DNA of 64,000 nucleotides from Streptomyces fradiae (GCF_041270065.1 NZ_CP065958.1:2418001-2482000); one strand, 5' to 3'. Counted from the stretch's first letter, positions 27,756 to 36,369 are shown. A program made the numbers and translations. The notes: generated by a model not told the origin, from the letters alone.

Positions 27756-28601
27756 TCAGCGGGCGACGGCAAGTGCCGCCGCCCGCCGGCGCGTACGCGT
27801 ACCGGACAGCGCCTCGTCGTAACGGTGCAGGACCAGGCGGGCCAGGGCCGGGTGGGGGCCGAGCGGGGCCGCGGCGAGCCAGGGAGCCTGGGCGGCGGCG
27901 CGGGCGGCGAAGCGGCCGGGGGCGGTGAAGCAGGAAGCCACGGCGACGCGGTGGCGGCCGCGGGCGGCGAGGGCGCGGACGGCCTCGGGGACGGTGGGGG
28001 CGGCGGCGGAGGTGTAGGCGGGGAGGACGGGGACGCCGCCGAGGCGCTCGCCGAGCAGCGCGGCGATCCGGCGGATGTCGGCGGCGGAGTCGGGGTCGCG
28101 CGAGCCGGCGGAGGCGAGGACCACTCCGGTGGCGGGCGAGGCTCCGTCCTCGGGGGCCCAGCCGGCCTCGGCGAGGCGGTCGGCGAGGGCCTCGACGAGA
28201 AGGGGGTGCGGGCCGAGGGGCGCGGCGATCCGGGCGCGGAGGGCGGGGGCGGCGGCGAGCGCGGCGGGCAGGTCGTGCTTGACGTGGTAGCCGGGGGCGA
28301 AGAGCAGCGGGACGAGGACGGCGTCACCGGTCAGGTCTGCCAGAACATCCGTGAGCAGCGGCGCGTTCAGCTCGATGTGCGCGAGGCGCACGTCGAGCCC
28401 GGGCCGCAGCTCGCGCACCCGGTCGAGCAGCGCGCCGAGCGTCGCCGCGGCCCGGGGGTCACGGCTGCCGTGGCCGACGGCTATCAGGGTGGGGGCGTAG
28501 GCGTCGGCGGCGCCCCGCCGCGCGAGGATGCGGCCGAGCATCCCGGCGGCGGTGCTGTCGAAGGCCGTGCTGGTGTCGGCGTCCGGCTCGTACGTCGTCA
28601 T
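27756..28601 (-). CDS. sirohydrochlorin chelatase (CbiX/SirB-like)
   Basis: Predicted 281-residue class II chelatase that inserts Fe(II) into sirohydrochlorin to make siroheme (or Co in cobalamin synthesis). Two tandem CbiX-like halves are visible. The first has TLIAVGHGSRDPRAAATL, with the conserved metal-binding His, and LLFAPGYHVKHDLP, which holds the second His. The second half has VVLASAGSRDPDS and is degenerate at the His positions. The start may be ATG 28601 or a GTG five codons upstream (28616); neither has a clear ribosome binding site. The nearby NirB enzyme needs siroheme, which makes an iron-chelating role in nitrite assimilation the best guess. Confidence 0.82.
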   Translation of the reverse strand: MTTYEPDADTSTAFDSTAAGMLGRILARRGAADAYAPTLIAVGHGSRDPRAAATLGALLDRVRELRPGLDVRLAHIELNAPLLTDVLADLTGDAVLVPLLFAPGYHVKHDLPAALAAAPALRARIAAPLGPHPLLVEALADRLAEAGWAPEDGASPATGVVLASAGSRDPDSAADIRRIAALLGERLGGVPVLPAYTSAAAPTVPEAVRALAARGRHRVAVASCFTAPGRFAARAAAQAPWLAAAPLGPHPALARLVLHRYDEALSGTRTRRRAAALAVAR

Positions 28602-28668
28602 GGACCGATGTTTCACGGGGCACGTTGCCTGGCCGTTTCGCGCGGGTCACGGCTCGTTGGCGCCCCGC

Positions 28669-29370
28669 TCACCGCGCCAGCCACACCCGCAGCGGCCCGA
28701 GCGTCCCGAAGCCCGCAGCGAGCGCCGCGTCCAGGTCCTCGCCCGATTCGTAGCCGACGACCGGGAGGCCGGGGGCGGCGTGGGCGAGGGCGCCCGTCCA
28801 GGCGTACGAGGCGGGGACGCCGTCCGTCGTGAAGAGGTTGGAGATCCCGGTGACGCCGGCGGACTCGGTGAGGACGGCGCCGCCGAGGATCCGGCCGTCG
28901 GCGGCGTGACCCGCGACGATCGTGGTCGTCGGGTCGGCGAGGAGTGCGGGCCGGAAGAGGGCGGCCTCGTCGGCGTCGCCGCCGCTCCAGGCGAGGGCCC
29001 AGGCGGCGAGGTCGTCGGCCGTACGGACCGGGCGCCAGCCCTCGGCCGGCAGCGGGGACACGGGGGCCGGGCGGTGGATCCACTGGGCCTCGAAGAGGAG
29101 GCGGAAGCCCTCGGCGGTGAGGTCGAGCCGGGCGTGGCTGTCCTTGACGGAGGCGCCGGGGGCCGTGCGGTCGATGCCGGGCAGCAGGTCCGCGGCGGTC
29201 GCGTCCTCGGTCAGGGTCACGGCGTCCGGGTAGTAGAGCGGGGCGCGGCGCGGGCTGGTCCAGGCCCGGGGGCCGAAGGTGCCGGTCAGGCCGTGGGCGC
29301 GGCACATGGCGGCGCACCAGTCGGCGTTGTTGCGGACGGCGTGGGCGAGGAGCTCGGCTTCGGTGATCAT
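28669..29370 (-). CDS. GNAT-like N-acetyltransferase
   Basis: Predicted 233-residue cytoplasmic protein with a GNAT-type C-terminal half. The segment TTTIVAGHAADGRILGGAVL followed by SAGVTGISNLFTT resembles the beta4-beta5 region where acetyl-CoA binds, although the classical Q/RxxGxG/A loop is weak. The N-terminal half is not recognised. ATG 29370 is preferred over the GTG directly before it. The substrate is unknown. It reads towards the chelatase gene (67 bp) and away from the aquaporin gene. Confidence 0.6.
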   Translation of the reverse strand: MITEAELLAHAVRNNADWCAAMCRAHGLTGTFGPRAWTSPRRAPLYYPDAVTLTEDATAADLLPGIDRTAPGASVKDSHARLDLTAEGFRLLFEAQWIHRPAPVSPLPAEGWRPVRTADDLAAWALAWSGGDADEAALFRPALLADPTTTIVAGHAADGRILGGAVLTESAGVTGISNLFTTDGVPASYAWTGALAHAAPGLPVVGYESGEDLDAALAAGFGTLGPLRVWLAR

Positions 29371-29448
29371 CACCGGCGGATCGTACGGACTCCGCGCCCC
29401 TCTCCTCCCCTCTTTTTTCGTTCCGAATCACGGAATATCTTTTCCGCT

Positions 29449-30174
29449 ATGAGAATGTCCCCGGCGTCGCTCCCCCGACGCGCCCTCGCCGAGTTCACCG
29501 GCACCGCCGCGCTCGTCGCCGTCATCGTCGGCTCCGGCCTCCGCGCCGACTCCCTCAGCCAGGACATCGGGGTCCGGCTGATCGCCAACGCCGCCGCCTC
29601 CGCCATCGGCCTCGGCCTGCTCATCGCGCTCATCGGCCCGCTCTCCGGCGCCCACTTCAACCCGGTCGTCACCCTCTCCGAGTGGTGGACCGGCCGCGCC
29701 AGGAACGGCGGCCGCGAGGCCCTCGCCTACATCGCCGCGCAGCTCGGCGGTGCCGTCGCGGGCGCGCTGCTCGCCGAGGCGATGTTCGGCCGCGCCCCCG
29801 GTGCCGGCCTCGCCACCGCCCAGCGCGCCGAGCTCCACCTCCTCCTCGGCGAGGCCGTCGCGACCGGCGGCCTCGTCCTCGTCGTCCAGGGCCTGCGCCG
29901 CATCGGCCGCCCCTCGCTCGCCCCGGTCGCCGTCGCCGGCTACATCGGCGCGGCCATCTGGTTCACCTCCTCCGGCTCCTTCGCCAACCCGGCGGCCACC
30001 GTCGGCCGGGCCTTCTCCGACTCCTTCACCGGCATCGCCCCCGGCTCCGTGCCCGCCTTCGCCGCCGCCCAGCTCCTCGGGATGCTGCTCGGCATGGGCG
30101 TCTCCGTACTGCTGTACGGATCGGACCGGGTCGCGAGCGAACCGAAACCCGCCGAATCGCGTCGGACGGAGTGA
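29449..30174 (+). CDS. MIP/aquaporin-family channel
   Basis: Predicted 241-residue inner-membrane channel for water or small neutral solutes. Six hydrophobic segments are visible and both half-helix signatures are present in slightly altered form: GAHFNPVVTL after the second helix and SFANPAATVGR after the fifth, so both NPx boxes are retained (NPV and NPA). The conserved Arg follows the second box (VGR). ATG 29449 is used; an ATG two codons later is equally possible. The hydrophilic C-terminal tail is short. It stands alone apart from the SanA-like gene 31 bp downstream, which may be co-transcribed. The solute is unknown. Confidence 0.85.
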   Translation: MRMSPASLPRRALAEFTGTAALVAVIVGSGLRADSLSQDIGVRLIANAAASAIGLGLLIALIGPLSGAHFNPVVTLSEWWTGRARNGGREALAYIAAQLGGAVAGALLAEAMFGRAPGAGLATAQRAELHLLLGEAVATGGLVLVVQGLRRIGRPSLAPVAVAGYIGAAIWFTSSGSFANPAATVGRAFSDSFTGIAPGSVPAFAAAQLLGMLLGMGVSVLLYGSDRVASEPKPAESRRTE

Positions 30175-30205
30175 CCACTTCTTCCCGACCACGGAGGTCC
30201 ACCCG

Positions 30206-30898
30206 ATGCGCGGCGTACGTCTGCCCCGCCTCCCCCGCACCACCCGGGGGCGCCGCCGCGCCGTCCAGGCCCTCATGCTCGGGGCGGTGCTCGCCCTCGC
30301 GCCCGCCACCTGGATGCGGGTCACGACCGAGGACCGGCTGCGCACGACGGCGGACGTGCCCGCGCAGGACGTGGCCGTGGTGTTCGGCGCCGGACTGTGG
30401 AAGGGCCGGCCCACCCCGTACCTCGCGCACCGGCTCGACACCGCCGCCGAGCTCTACCGCGACGGCAAGGTCAAGGTCCTCCTCGTCACCGGCGACAACA
30501 GCCGCACCGAGTACGACGAGCCCAGCGCCATGCGCACGTACCTGGCCAAGCGCGGGGTGCCGGACGACAAGGTCGTCAGCGACTACGCGGGCTTCGACAC
30601 CTGGGACTCCTGCGTCCGCGCCAAGAAGATCTTCGGCGTCGACCGGGCGGTCCTGGTCACCCAGGACTTCCACATCAAGCGGGCGGTCGCGCTGTGCGGG
30701 GCGGCGGGCGTGGAGTCGTACGGGGTCGGGGTCGGCGAACCGAAGGACGCCACCTGGTACTACGGCACCACCCGCGAGCTCGCCGCCGCCGGCAAGGCCG
30801 CGCTCGACGCGGCGCTGCGCCCCGACCCGCGCTTCCTCGGCGAGCGGGAGGACGGCGTGACGAAGGCGCTGGCGGCGCCGCCGCGTACGAACGGCTGA
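30206..30898 (+). CDS. SanA/YdcF-like DUF218 membrane protein
   Basis: Predicted 230-residue protein with one N-terminal membrane helix (AVQALMLGAVLALAPATW) and an outward-facing DUF218 domain. The domain shows its typical elements: DVAVVFGAGLWKGRPTPYLA, KVLLVTGDNS, SAMRTYLAKRGVP and VLVTQDFHIKRAVALC. E. coli SanA affects envelope permeability to vancomycin, and family members are called envelope-biogenesis factors; the biochemical reaction is not established. The start has ACGGAGG nine bases upstream. The closest neighbour is the aquaporin gene on the same strand. Confidence 0.85.
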   Translation: MRGVRLPRLPRTTRGRRRAVQALMLGAVLALAPATWMRVTTEDRLRTTADVPAQDVAVVFGAGLWKGRPTPYLAHRLDTAAELYRDGKVKVLLVTGDNSRTEYDEPSAMRTYLAKRGVPDDKVVSDYAGFDTWDSCVRAKKIFGVDRAVLVTQDFHIKRAVALCGAAGVESYGVGVGEPKDATWYYGTTRELAAAGKAALDAALRPDPRFLGEREDGVTKALAAPPRTNG

Positions 30899-30928
30899 TC
30901 CGGGGCCTCTCCGCCTCACCCCGTACGC

Positions 30929-30997
30929 GTTACGGACAGGAGCTCACGGCACCTCGCCCGTAATGCGGGGCGAGCACGCCCGTAACACTCCCGTCGC
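30929..30997. promoter_or_regulatory. GlnR-box-like sites upstream of nasA
   Basis: GTAAT-N6-CGAGC-N6-GTAAC-N6-GTCGC occupies 30960-30997, with half-sites spaced exactly 11 bp apart. This follows the Streptomyces GlnR layout gTnAC-N6-GaAAC repeated twice. A further GTTAC lies at 30929. The b-half-sites match poorly. The block ends 11 bp before the nasA start, so the transcript would be leaderless or short. GlnR control of nitrate assimilation is established in S. coelicolor. Confidence 0.5.
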
Positions 30998-31008
30998 ATC
31001 CTCGGACC

Positions 31009-33105
31009 ATGTCCGAGGTCACCACCGTTCCCACGGTTCCCACGCACTGCCCCTACTGCGCGCTGCAGTGCGGCATGAACCTGCGGCCCACCGCCGCGGG
31101 CGCGCTGCCGGCCGAGGTGGTCGACCGGCCGGACTTCCCCGTGAACCGGGGCGCGCTGTGCGGCAAGGGCCGCACCGCGCCCGCCGTGCTCTCCTCCCGG
31201 GTCCGGCTCACCGAGCCCCTGGTCCGCTGCCCTGACACGGGGGCGCTGGAGCCCGCGACCTGGGAGGAGGCCCTGTCCGCCGTCGCCGAGGGGCTGAGCC
31301 GTACCCGCGCCGGCCACGGCGCCGATGCCGTGGGGGTCTTCGGCGGCGGCGGCCTCACCAACGAGAAGGCGTACGCGCTCGGCAAGTTCGCCCGGCTCGT
31401 CCTCGGCACCTCGCAGATCGACTACAACGGCCGCTTCTGCATGTCGTCCGCGGCCGCCGCCCACCAGCGGGCCTTCGGGCTCGACCGGGGCCTGCCCTTC
31501 CCCCTTGAGGACATCCCGAAGACCGGCTGCGTGATCCTCGTCGGCTCCAACCTCGCCGAGACCATGCCGCCCGCGCTGCGCTACCTCACCGAGCTCAAGG
31601 CCAACGGCGGCAAGCTGATCGTCGTCGACCCGCGCCGCACCCGGACCGCCGAACAGGCCGATCTGCACCTCGCGCCGCGCCCCGGCACCGACCTGGCGCT
31701 CGCCCTCGGCATGCTGCACCTGGTCGTCGCCGAGGGGCGGGTCGACGAGGAGTTCGTGGCCGCGCGTACGGAGGGCTGGGCGGAGGCGCGGGCCGGGGCG
31801 ATGTCCCACTGGCCCGAGCAGGTGGAGCGGATCACCGGTGTGCCGGTGCCCGAACTCCGCGAGGCGGTACGGATGTTCAGCGAGGCCGGGACCGGCATGG
31901 TGCTCACCGCACGCGGCCCCGAGCAGCAGTCCAAGGGCACCGACACCGTCGGCGCCTGGATCAATCTGTGCCTGGCCACCGGCAAGGCCGGCCGCCCGCT
32001 GTCCGGCTACGGCTGCCTCACCGGCCAGGGCAACGGCCAGGGCGGCCGCGAGCACGGCCAGAAGGCCGACCAGCTGCCCGGCTACCGCAAGCTCGACGAC
32101 CCGGCCGCCCGGGAGCACGTCGCCGGGGTGTGGGGGGTCCCGCCGGAGTCCCTGCCGGGGCCGGGCCGCAGCGCGTACGAACTCCTCGACGCGCTCGGCC
32201 GGGACGTGAAGGCCCTCCTCCTCATGGGCTCCAACCCCGTCGTCTCCGCCCCGCGCGCCGCCCACATCGAGGAGCGTCTGAAGTCCCTGGACTTCCTGGC
32301 CGTCGCCGACGTCGTCCTCTCCGAGACCGCGGCCCTCGCCGACGTCGTCCTGCCCGTCACCCAGTGGGCCGAGGAGACCGGCACCACCACCAACCTGGAG
32401 GGCAGGGTGCTGCTGCGCCGCCGGGCCCTCACCCCGCCGCCCGGGGTCCGCAGCGACCTGGAGGTGCTGCACGGGCTCGCCGCCCTGCTCGGCTGGGAGA
32501 AGGGCTTCCCGGCCGACCCGGAGGAGGTCTTCGGCGAGCTGCGGCGCGCCTCGGCGGGCGGCCCGGCGGACTACTCCGGCATCAGCTACCGCCGGATCGA
32601 GGAGGAGCAGGGCGTGTTCTGGCCCTGCCCCGACGAAGGCCACGCCGGCACCCAGCGGCTCTTCCTGGACCGCTTCGCCACGCCCGACGGCCGGGCCCGT
32701 TTCGTGCCGGTCGTGCACCGGGCGGCGGCCGAGGAGACGGACGCCGACTACCCGGTGGTGCTGACCACCGGCCGGGTCGTCGCCCAGTACCAGTCCGGCG
32801 CGCAGACCCGGCGGGTCGACGAGCTGAACGCCGCCGCGCCTGGCCCGTTCGTGGAGCTGCACCCGCGGCTCGCCGAGCGGCTCGGGGTCGCGGAGGGCGA
32901 GGCCGTGGCCGTGGTGTCGCGGCGCGGGCGGGCGGTCGCGCCGGCCCGGATCACCGCCGCGATCCGCCCGGACACCGTCTTCATGCCCTTCCACTGGCCG
33001 GGCGAGGGCCGCGCGAACACGCTCACCAACCCGGCGCTCGACCCGGTGTCGAAGATGCCCGAGTTCAAGGTGTGCGCGGTCCGCCTGGAGCGCGCCGCCT
33101 CCTGA
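31009..33105 (+). CDS. nasA: assimilatory nitrate reductase, molybdopterin catalytic subunit
   Basis: Predicted 698-residue cytoplasmic Mo-bisMGD enzyme that reduces nitrate to nitrite. The N-terminal 4Fe-4S site is visible as HCPYCALQCGM and ALCGKG. The molybdopterin domains follow, with GGGGLTNEKAYALGKFARL, ILVGSNLAETMPPALRYL, the region LTARGPEQQSKGTD, and GRVVAQYQSGAQTRRVDEL. The C-terminal dinucleotide-binding domain ends with VFMPFHWPGEGRANTLTNPA, typical of assimilatory NasA. There is no Tat signal, as expected for the assimilatory type, and no C-terminal [2Fe-2S] domain. Electrons probably come from a separate flavoprotein or ferredoxin. GlnR-like half-sites lie directly upstream, and nirBD is 5 kb downstream. 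Confidence 0.93.
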   Translation: MSEVTTVPTVPTHCPYCALQCGMNLRPTAAGALPAEVVDRPDFPVNRGALCGKGRTAPAVLSSRVRLTEPLVRCPDTGALEPATWEEALSAVAEGLSRTRAGHGADAVGVFGGGGLTNEKAYALGKFARLVLGTSQIDYNGRFCMSSAAAAHQRAFGLDRGLPFPLEDIPKTGCVILVGSNLAETMPPALRYLTELKANGGKLIVVDPRRTRTAEQADLHLAPRPGTDLALALGMLHLVVAEGRVDEEFVAARTEGWAEARAGAMSHWPEQVERITGVPVPELREAVRMFSEAGTGMVLTARGPEQQSKGTDTVGAWINLCLATGKAGRPLSGYGCLTGQGNGQGGREHGQKADQLPGYRKLDDPAAREHVAGVWGVPPESLPGPGRSAYELLDALGRDVKALLLMGSNPVVSAPRAAHIEERLKSLDFLAVADVVLSETAALADVVLPVTQWAEETGTTTNLEGRVLLRRRALTPPPGVRSDLEVLHGLAALLGWEKGFPADPEEVFGELRRASAGGPADYSGISYRRIEEEQGVFWPCPDEGHAGTQRLFLDRFATPDGRARFVPVVHRAAAEETDADYPVVLTTGRVVAQYQSGAQTRRVDELNAAAPGPFVELHPRLAERLGVAEGEAVAVVSRRGRAVAPARITAAIRPDTVFMPFHWPGEGRANTLTNPALDPVSKMPEFKVCAVRLERAAS

Positions 33106-33128
33106 AGACCGATCGCTGTTGGCTACGG

Positions 33129-33854
33129 CTACGGGCGGTCGAACCAGTCGCCGCTCTCGATGACCGGGCCGAGGGGCGCGTCCGGCGCCGCCAGGAACAC
33201 CCAGGCGGACACCCGCGCCCCGTCCCGTACCCGTACGACGTCCATCGCCACCCGCTCGTACCCGACGGGCAGCTCAAGGCGGTCGAGCAGGCCGAACAGA
33301 TCGAGGTAGTCGCCGGACGAGGGCGTGAGCAGGCTGCCGACGACCCGGCCCCGCTCCGCCGGGACGGCATACGGATAGCCGGGCCCGTCGTGCAGGACCG
33401 CCCCGTGCAGCACGGCCTCCGCCTCGGTGCCGATCCGGCCGGCGAGGAACCGGTCGTGGTTGTACCCGCCCGGGCGCAGCGTCCCGTACACGAAGAACGG
33501 CCGCTCGGCGTCCGGCCGCGCCGGGGCCTCGACGGCGGCGAGCGCCGTCGTCTCCCGCTCGACCCAGCGGGCGTACTCCTCGCTCACCCGGTTCACCCGG
33601 GTCGCGACGATCTCCGGGGTCTCGTAGTCGTGGGCGGCGAGGAGGTGCGCCTCCAGGGCCGGGTAGCGCGCCTCGGTGGTCTTGAACACCACCTGCCACT
33701 CCTCCGCGGTCTCGATCGAGCCGTGCCAGTGGTACACGGAGGAGACCGGCCCGGAGACCTGCGCGCAGGCGGCGACCCGGGCCTCGACGGCCCCGCGCGC
33801 CAGGGCCGTGGCCTTGGCGCGGGCGTCGGTGCTGGTGACGACGGTGACGATCAC
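33129..33854 (-). CDS. CutA1 / gamma-glutamylcyclotransferase-like fusion protein
   Basis: Predicted 241-residue cytoplasmic protein with two domains. Residues 1-105 are CutA1-like (divalent-cation tolerance; trimeric ferredoxin-like fold): IVTVVTSTDARAKATALARG, VYHWHGSIETAEEWQVVFKT, HDYETPEIVATRV. Residues 118-241 resemble the AIG2/GGCT fold, with the hallmark FFVYGTLRPGGYNHDRFL, GSLLTPSSGDYLDLFGLLDR (acidic residue region) and the closing AWVFLA. The two parts are joined by a short Pro/Ala-rich linker. The start is GTG 33854. The frame is continuous with no sign of a sequencing join. The combination is unusual; a combined role in metal or thiol homeostasis is only a guess. Confidence 0.8.
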   Translation of the reverse strand: MIVTVVTSTDARAKATALARGAVEARVAACAQVSGPVSSVYHWHGSIETAEEWQVVFKTTEARYPALEAHLLAAHDYETPEIVATRVNRVSEEYARWVERETTALAAVEAPARPDAERPFFVYGTLRPGGYNHDRFLAGRIGTEAEAVLHGAVLHDGPGYPYAVPAERGRVVGSLLTPSSGDYLDLFGLLDRLELPVGYERVAMDVVRVRDGARVSAWVFLAAPDAPLGPVIESGDWFDRP

Positions 33855-34144
33855 GCCTTCACCGTACGGGCGAACCGGCCCGTGTGCAGCCGGGCCGGGT
33901 ACAGCCGGGCGGCACAGGCTCGGGCCCGCCGGGGGCGGCGGTGATCACCCGTTCGGCACGGACCGTCAGCTGACGCCGTGAAACCCGCTCTCACCTGCGC
34001 AAACGCGGGATCTCCAGCGACACGCCGCACCTGAACGGACGCATTCTGATCCTCCATCAGCAGGCGGCTGGCGCGTCCACGCATTTATGTCGGTCCTACG
34101 GAAGCCCCTTTCCGTACGAACGTCCGCGCGCCACGGAGGCCACC

Positions 34145-34699
34145 ATGCGCCGCACCCCTGTCCCCCTGCTCACCGGTACCGCGCTCACGGTCCTCGCGCT
34201 CGGCGCGCTCGCCGCGCCCGTGGCGTACGCGAACAACGACGGTCACGAGAACTCCGGTCGCGAGAACTCAGGGCACCAGAACTCGCAGTCCCTGGAGATC
34301 TTCCCCTCCTCCGCCGACCCCGGCACCACCGTCACCGTGAACACCCTCGCCTGCGGCTCCCACGGCCACGGGGTGGGCGACGCGAACTCGCTCGGCGCGG
34401 GCGAGTTCCAGCTCAACCCGAGCACGCACAAGGAGGTCGTGGTGGGCCAGTTCACCGTGCCGCACCACGCCAAGTCGGGGACCTATCCGATCAGCGTCGC
34501 CTGCGACAACGGCAAGACCGCGCGCGGCGACCTCTTCGTCAAGCACAAGACCCCGAGCGGCCATGTGCAGACCGGTGTCGGCGGCAGCGTGGGCCCCGAC
34601 ACCGCCCAGGTCACGGCGGGCGTGGCGGTGCTGGCCGCGGCTGCCGTGGGCGGTACCTGGCTCCTGCGCCGCCGGGCGAGCGGCGCGCAGGACGGCTGA
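34145..34699 (+). CDS. secreted surface protein, likely sortase substrate
   Basis: Predicted 184-residue exported protein. A Sec signal peptide (PVPLLTGTALTVLALGAL, cleaved near VAYA) is followed by a tandem pentapeptide repeat: GHENS, GRENS, GHQNS. A small beta domain with two cysteines comes next (TLACGSHGHG and SVACDNGKT). The C-terminus has TGVGGSVGPDTAQ, one membrane helix (VTAGVAVLAAAAVGGTWLL) and the basic tail RRRASG. That tripartite end is sortase-like, but no strict LPxTG or LAxTG is present; QTGVGG is the nearest element. The adjacent sortase gene supports the idea. The surface role is unknown. Confidence 0.75.
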   Translation: MRRTPVPLLTGTALTVLALGALAAPVAYANNDGHENSGRENSGHQNSQSLEIFPSSADPGTTVTVNTLACGSHGHGVGDANSLGAGEFQLNPSTHKEVVVGQFTVPHHAKSGTYPISVACDNGKTARGDLFVKHKTPSGHVQTGVGGSVGPDTAQVTAGVAVLAAAAVGGTWLLRRRASGAQDG

Positions 34700-34812
34700 A
34701 CGCCGTACCGCCTCCGTCCTGCCCCCGCCGCGCGCCCGCTGACGGCCCGGCGGGGGCAGGACCATCCGGAAGACCCGTACACCGGAAGACCCGTACAAAG
34801 GAAGAAGCCCAG

Positions 34813-35433
34813 GTGAGCAACCGCAGCAAGGGCTGGGGAATAGCCGTCGCCGCCTGCGTCGGGCTGTGGATGATCCAGAACGGCTCGGGCGAGGTCACCC
34901 CGCCGATCCCCACGGCCGCGCAGGCCTTCGCCGCCGGCCCGAGCGTGCACACCGACGCCGCCGCCGATCCGCTGCCGCCCTCGTCCCCGCTGCGGCTGCG
35001 GATCCCCGAGATCGACGTCGACACGCCCCTGACCGGCCTCGGCCTCGGCCCCGACGGCGCCCTGGAGGTGCCGCCGGCCGACGACCGCAATCTGGCCGGC
35101 TGGTACGAGAACGGCACCCGGCCCGGCGCCAAGGGCACCGCGATCGTCGCGGGACACGTCGACAACGCGCAGGGGCCCGCCGTCTTCTACGCGCTCGGCG
35201 CGCTGAAGAAGGGGCACCGGATCGAGGTGGACCGGCAGGACGGCCGTACCGCCGTCTTCACCATCGACGCCGTCGAGGTCTACGAGAAGGACCGCTTCCC
35301 GGACGCCAGGGTGTACGGGGAGGCGGACCGGGCCGAGATCCGGGTGATCACGTGCGGCGGCGGCTTCTCGAAGAAGGCGGGCGGCTACCTCGGCAATGTC
35401 GTCGCCTTCGGCCACCTCATCGGGGTGAAGTGA
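34813..35433 (+). CDS. class F sortase
   Basis: Predicted 206-residue membrane-anchored transpeptidase that joins surface proteins to the envelope. An N-terminal helix (GIAVAACVGLWMIQ) anchors it, followed by a linker and the sortase barrel. The catalytic His is in TAIVAGHVDN (about 115) and the catalytic Cys in IRVITCGGG (about 181), the short TCGG form of class F. Other family elements are LRIPEIDVDTPLTGLGLGPDG and VPPADDRNLAGWY. The start is GTG 34813 behind an AAGGAAG site. It lies 113 bp after the presumed substrate gene on the same strand and is likely co-transcribed with it. I could not assign the catalytic Arg by eye. Confidence 0.88.
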   Translation: MSNRSKGWGIAVAACVGLWMIQNGSGEVTPPIPTAAQAFAAGPSVHTDAAADPLPPSSPLRLRIPEIDVDTPLTGLGLGPDGALEVPPADDRNLAGWYENGTRPGAKGTAIVAGHVDNAQGPAVFYALGALKKGHRIEVDRQDGRTAVFTIDAVEVYEKDRFPDARVYGEADRAEIRVITCGGGFSKKAGGYLGNVVAFGHLIGVK

Positions 35434-35449
35434 CGGCTCGAAGCGACGG

Positions 35450-36235
35450 CTACGCCCACTGGTCGAAGGCGAGCTTCGCGACCAGCGAGAAGACGACCAC
35501 GAGCAGCACCCCGCGGACGAACTCCGCGCCCTTCGCCAGCGCCATCCGCGCGCCGATCATGCCGCCGACCAGGTTGAACACCGCCATGACGGCGGCGAGC
35601 AGCCACAGCACATGCCCCTGGTAGGCGAACATCGCGAGCGCGCCCGCGTTGGTGCAGACGTTGACGATCTTGGAGGTGGCGGAGGCCGTCACCAGGTCGA
35701 GGTGGAGCACGGCGGTGAGCGCGAGCACCAGGAAGGTGCCGGTGCCGGGCCCGAACAGACCGTCGTAGAACCCGATGCCGCCGCCGACCACGACGATCGC
35801 GGTGACGATCCGGGCCCGGGTGAGCGGGGGCCGGTCCTCCTCCGCCGTACGGCTGCCGAAGGACGGCCGCAGCATCACGAACGCGGCGACCCCGAGCAGC
35901 ACCACCATGATCACCGGCCGCAGCACCGCGCTGCTGATCCCGGCCGCGAAGAAGGCGCCGCCCATCGACCCGACGAGCGCGGCGAGCCCGATCCGCACCG
36001 CCGTACCGACCTTGACCGGCGCCCTGCGGAGATACGTGAAGGCCGCGCCGGACGTCCCGACGATCGACACCGCCTTGTTGGTGCCGAGGATCTGCGCGGC
36101 CGGCACGTGCGGCAGGCCGAGGAGGAGGGCGGGCAGCTGCAGCAGCCCGCCGCCGCCGACCACGGCGTCGATCCAGCCGGCGGCCAGCGCCGCGAGGCAG
36201 AGCAGGACGAGTGTGGTCAGGGATATGTCAGGCAT
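35450..36235 (-). CDS. TSUP-family membrane protein (sulfite exporter TauE/SafE-like)
   Basis: Predicted 261-residue integral membrane protein with eight hydrophobic segments in two similar halves. The family hallmarks are AAGWIDAVVGGGGLLQLPALL near the N-terminus (first half) and the matching GGGIGFYDGLFGPGTGTFLV in the second. TSUP proteins move sulfite, sulfoacetate or other anions, and some transport nitrite-like substrates is not established. The tail-to-tail gap with the sortase gene is 16 bp. It is transcribed away from the nir operon, sharing the intergenic region that contains GlnR-like half-sites. The substrate is unknown. Confidence 0.85.
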   Translation of the reverse strand: MPDISLTTLVLLCLAALAAGWIDAVVGGGGLLQLPALLLGLPHVPAAQILGTNKAVSIVGTSGAAFTYLRRAPVKVGTAVRIGLAALVGSMGGAFFAAGISSAVLRPVIMVVLLGVAAFVMLRPSFGSRTAEEDRPPLTRARIVTAIVVVGGGIGFYDGLFGPGTGTFLVLALTAVLHLDLVTASATSKIVNVCTNAGALAMFAYQGHVLWLLAAVMAVFNLVGGMIGARMALAKGAEFVRGVLLVVVFSLVAKLAFDQWA

Positions 36236-36369
36236 GGGGGTGAGCCTAGAGCCCCGATGTATGCACCAGCCATCGATCCCGAGGAGTCTTGAGCTACGTC
36301 TGAGCCTTGTCGGCGCGTCGTATACGTCGAAGGGCCCTCACAGTGCGGAGCGGCGGCGGTGAGATCAGC

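Noticed and set aside
23654..28327. 1,557-residue minus-strand frame over the secreted repeat protein
   Set aside because: It runs antisense to a well-supported gene with signal peptide and repeats, and extends into dgt in the wrong frame.
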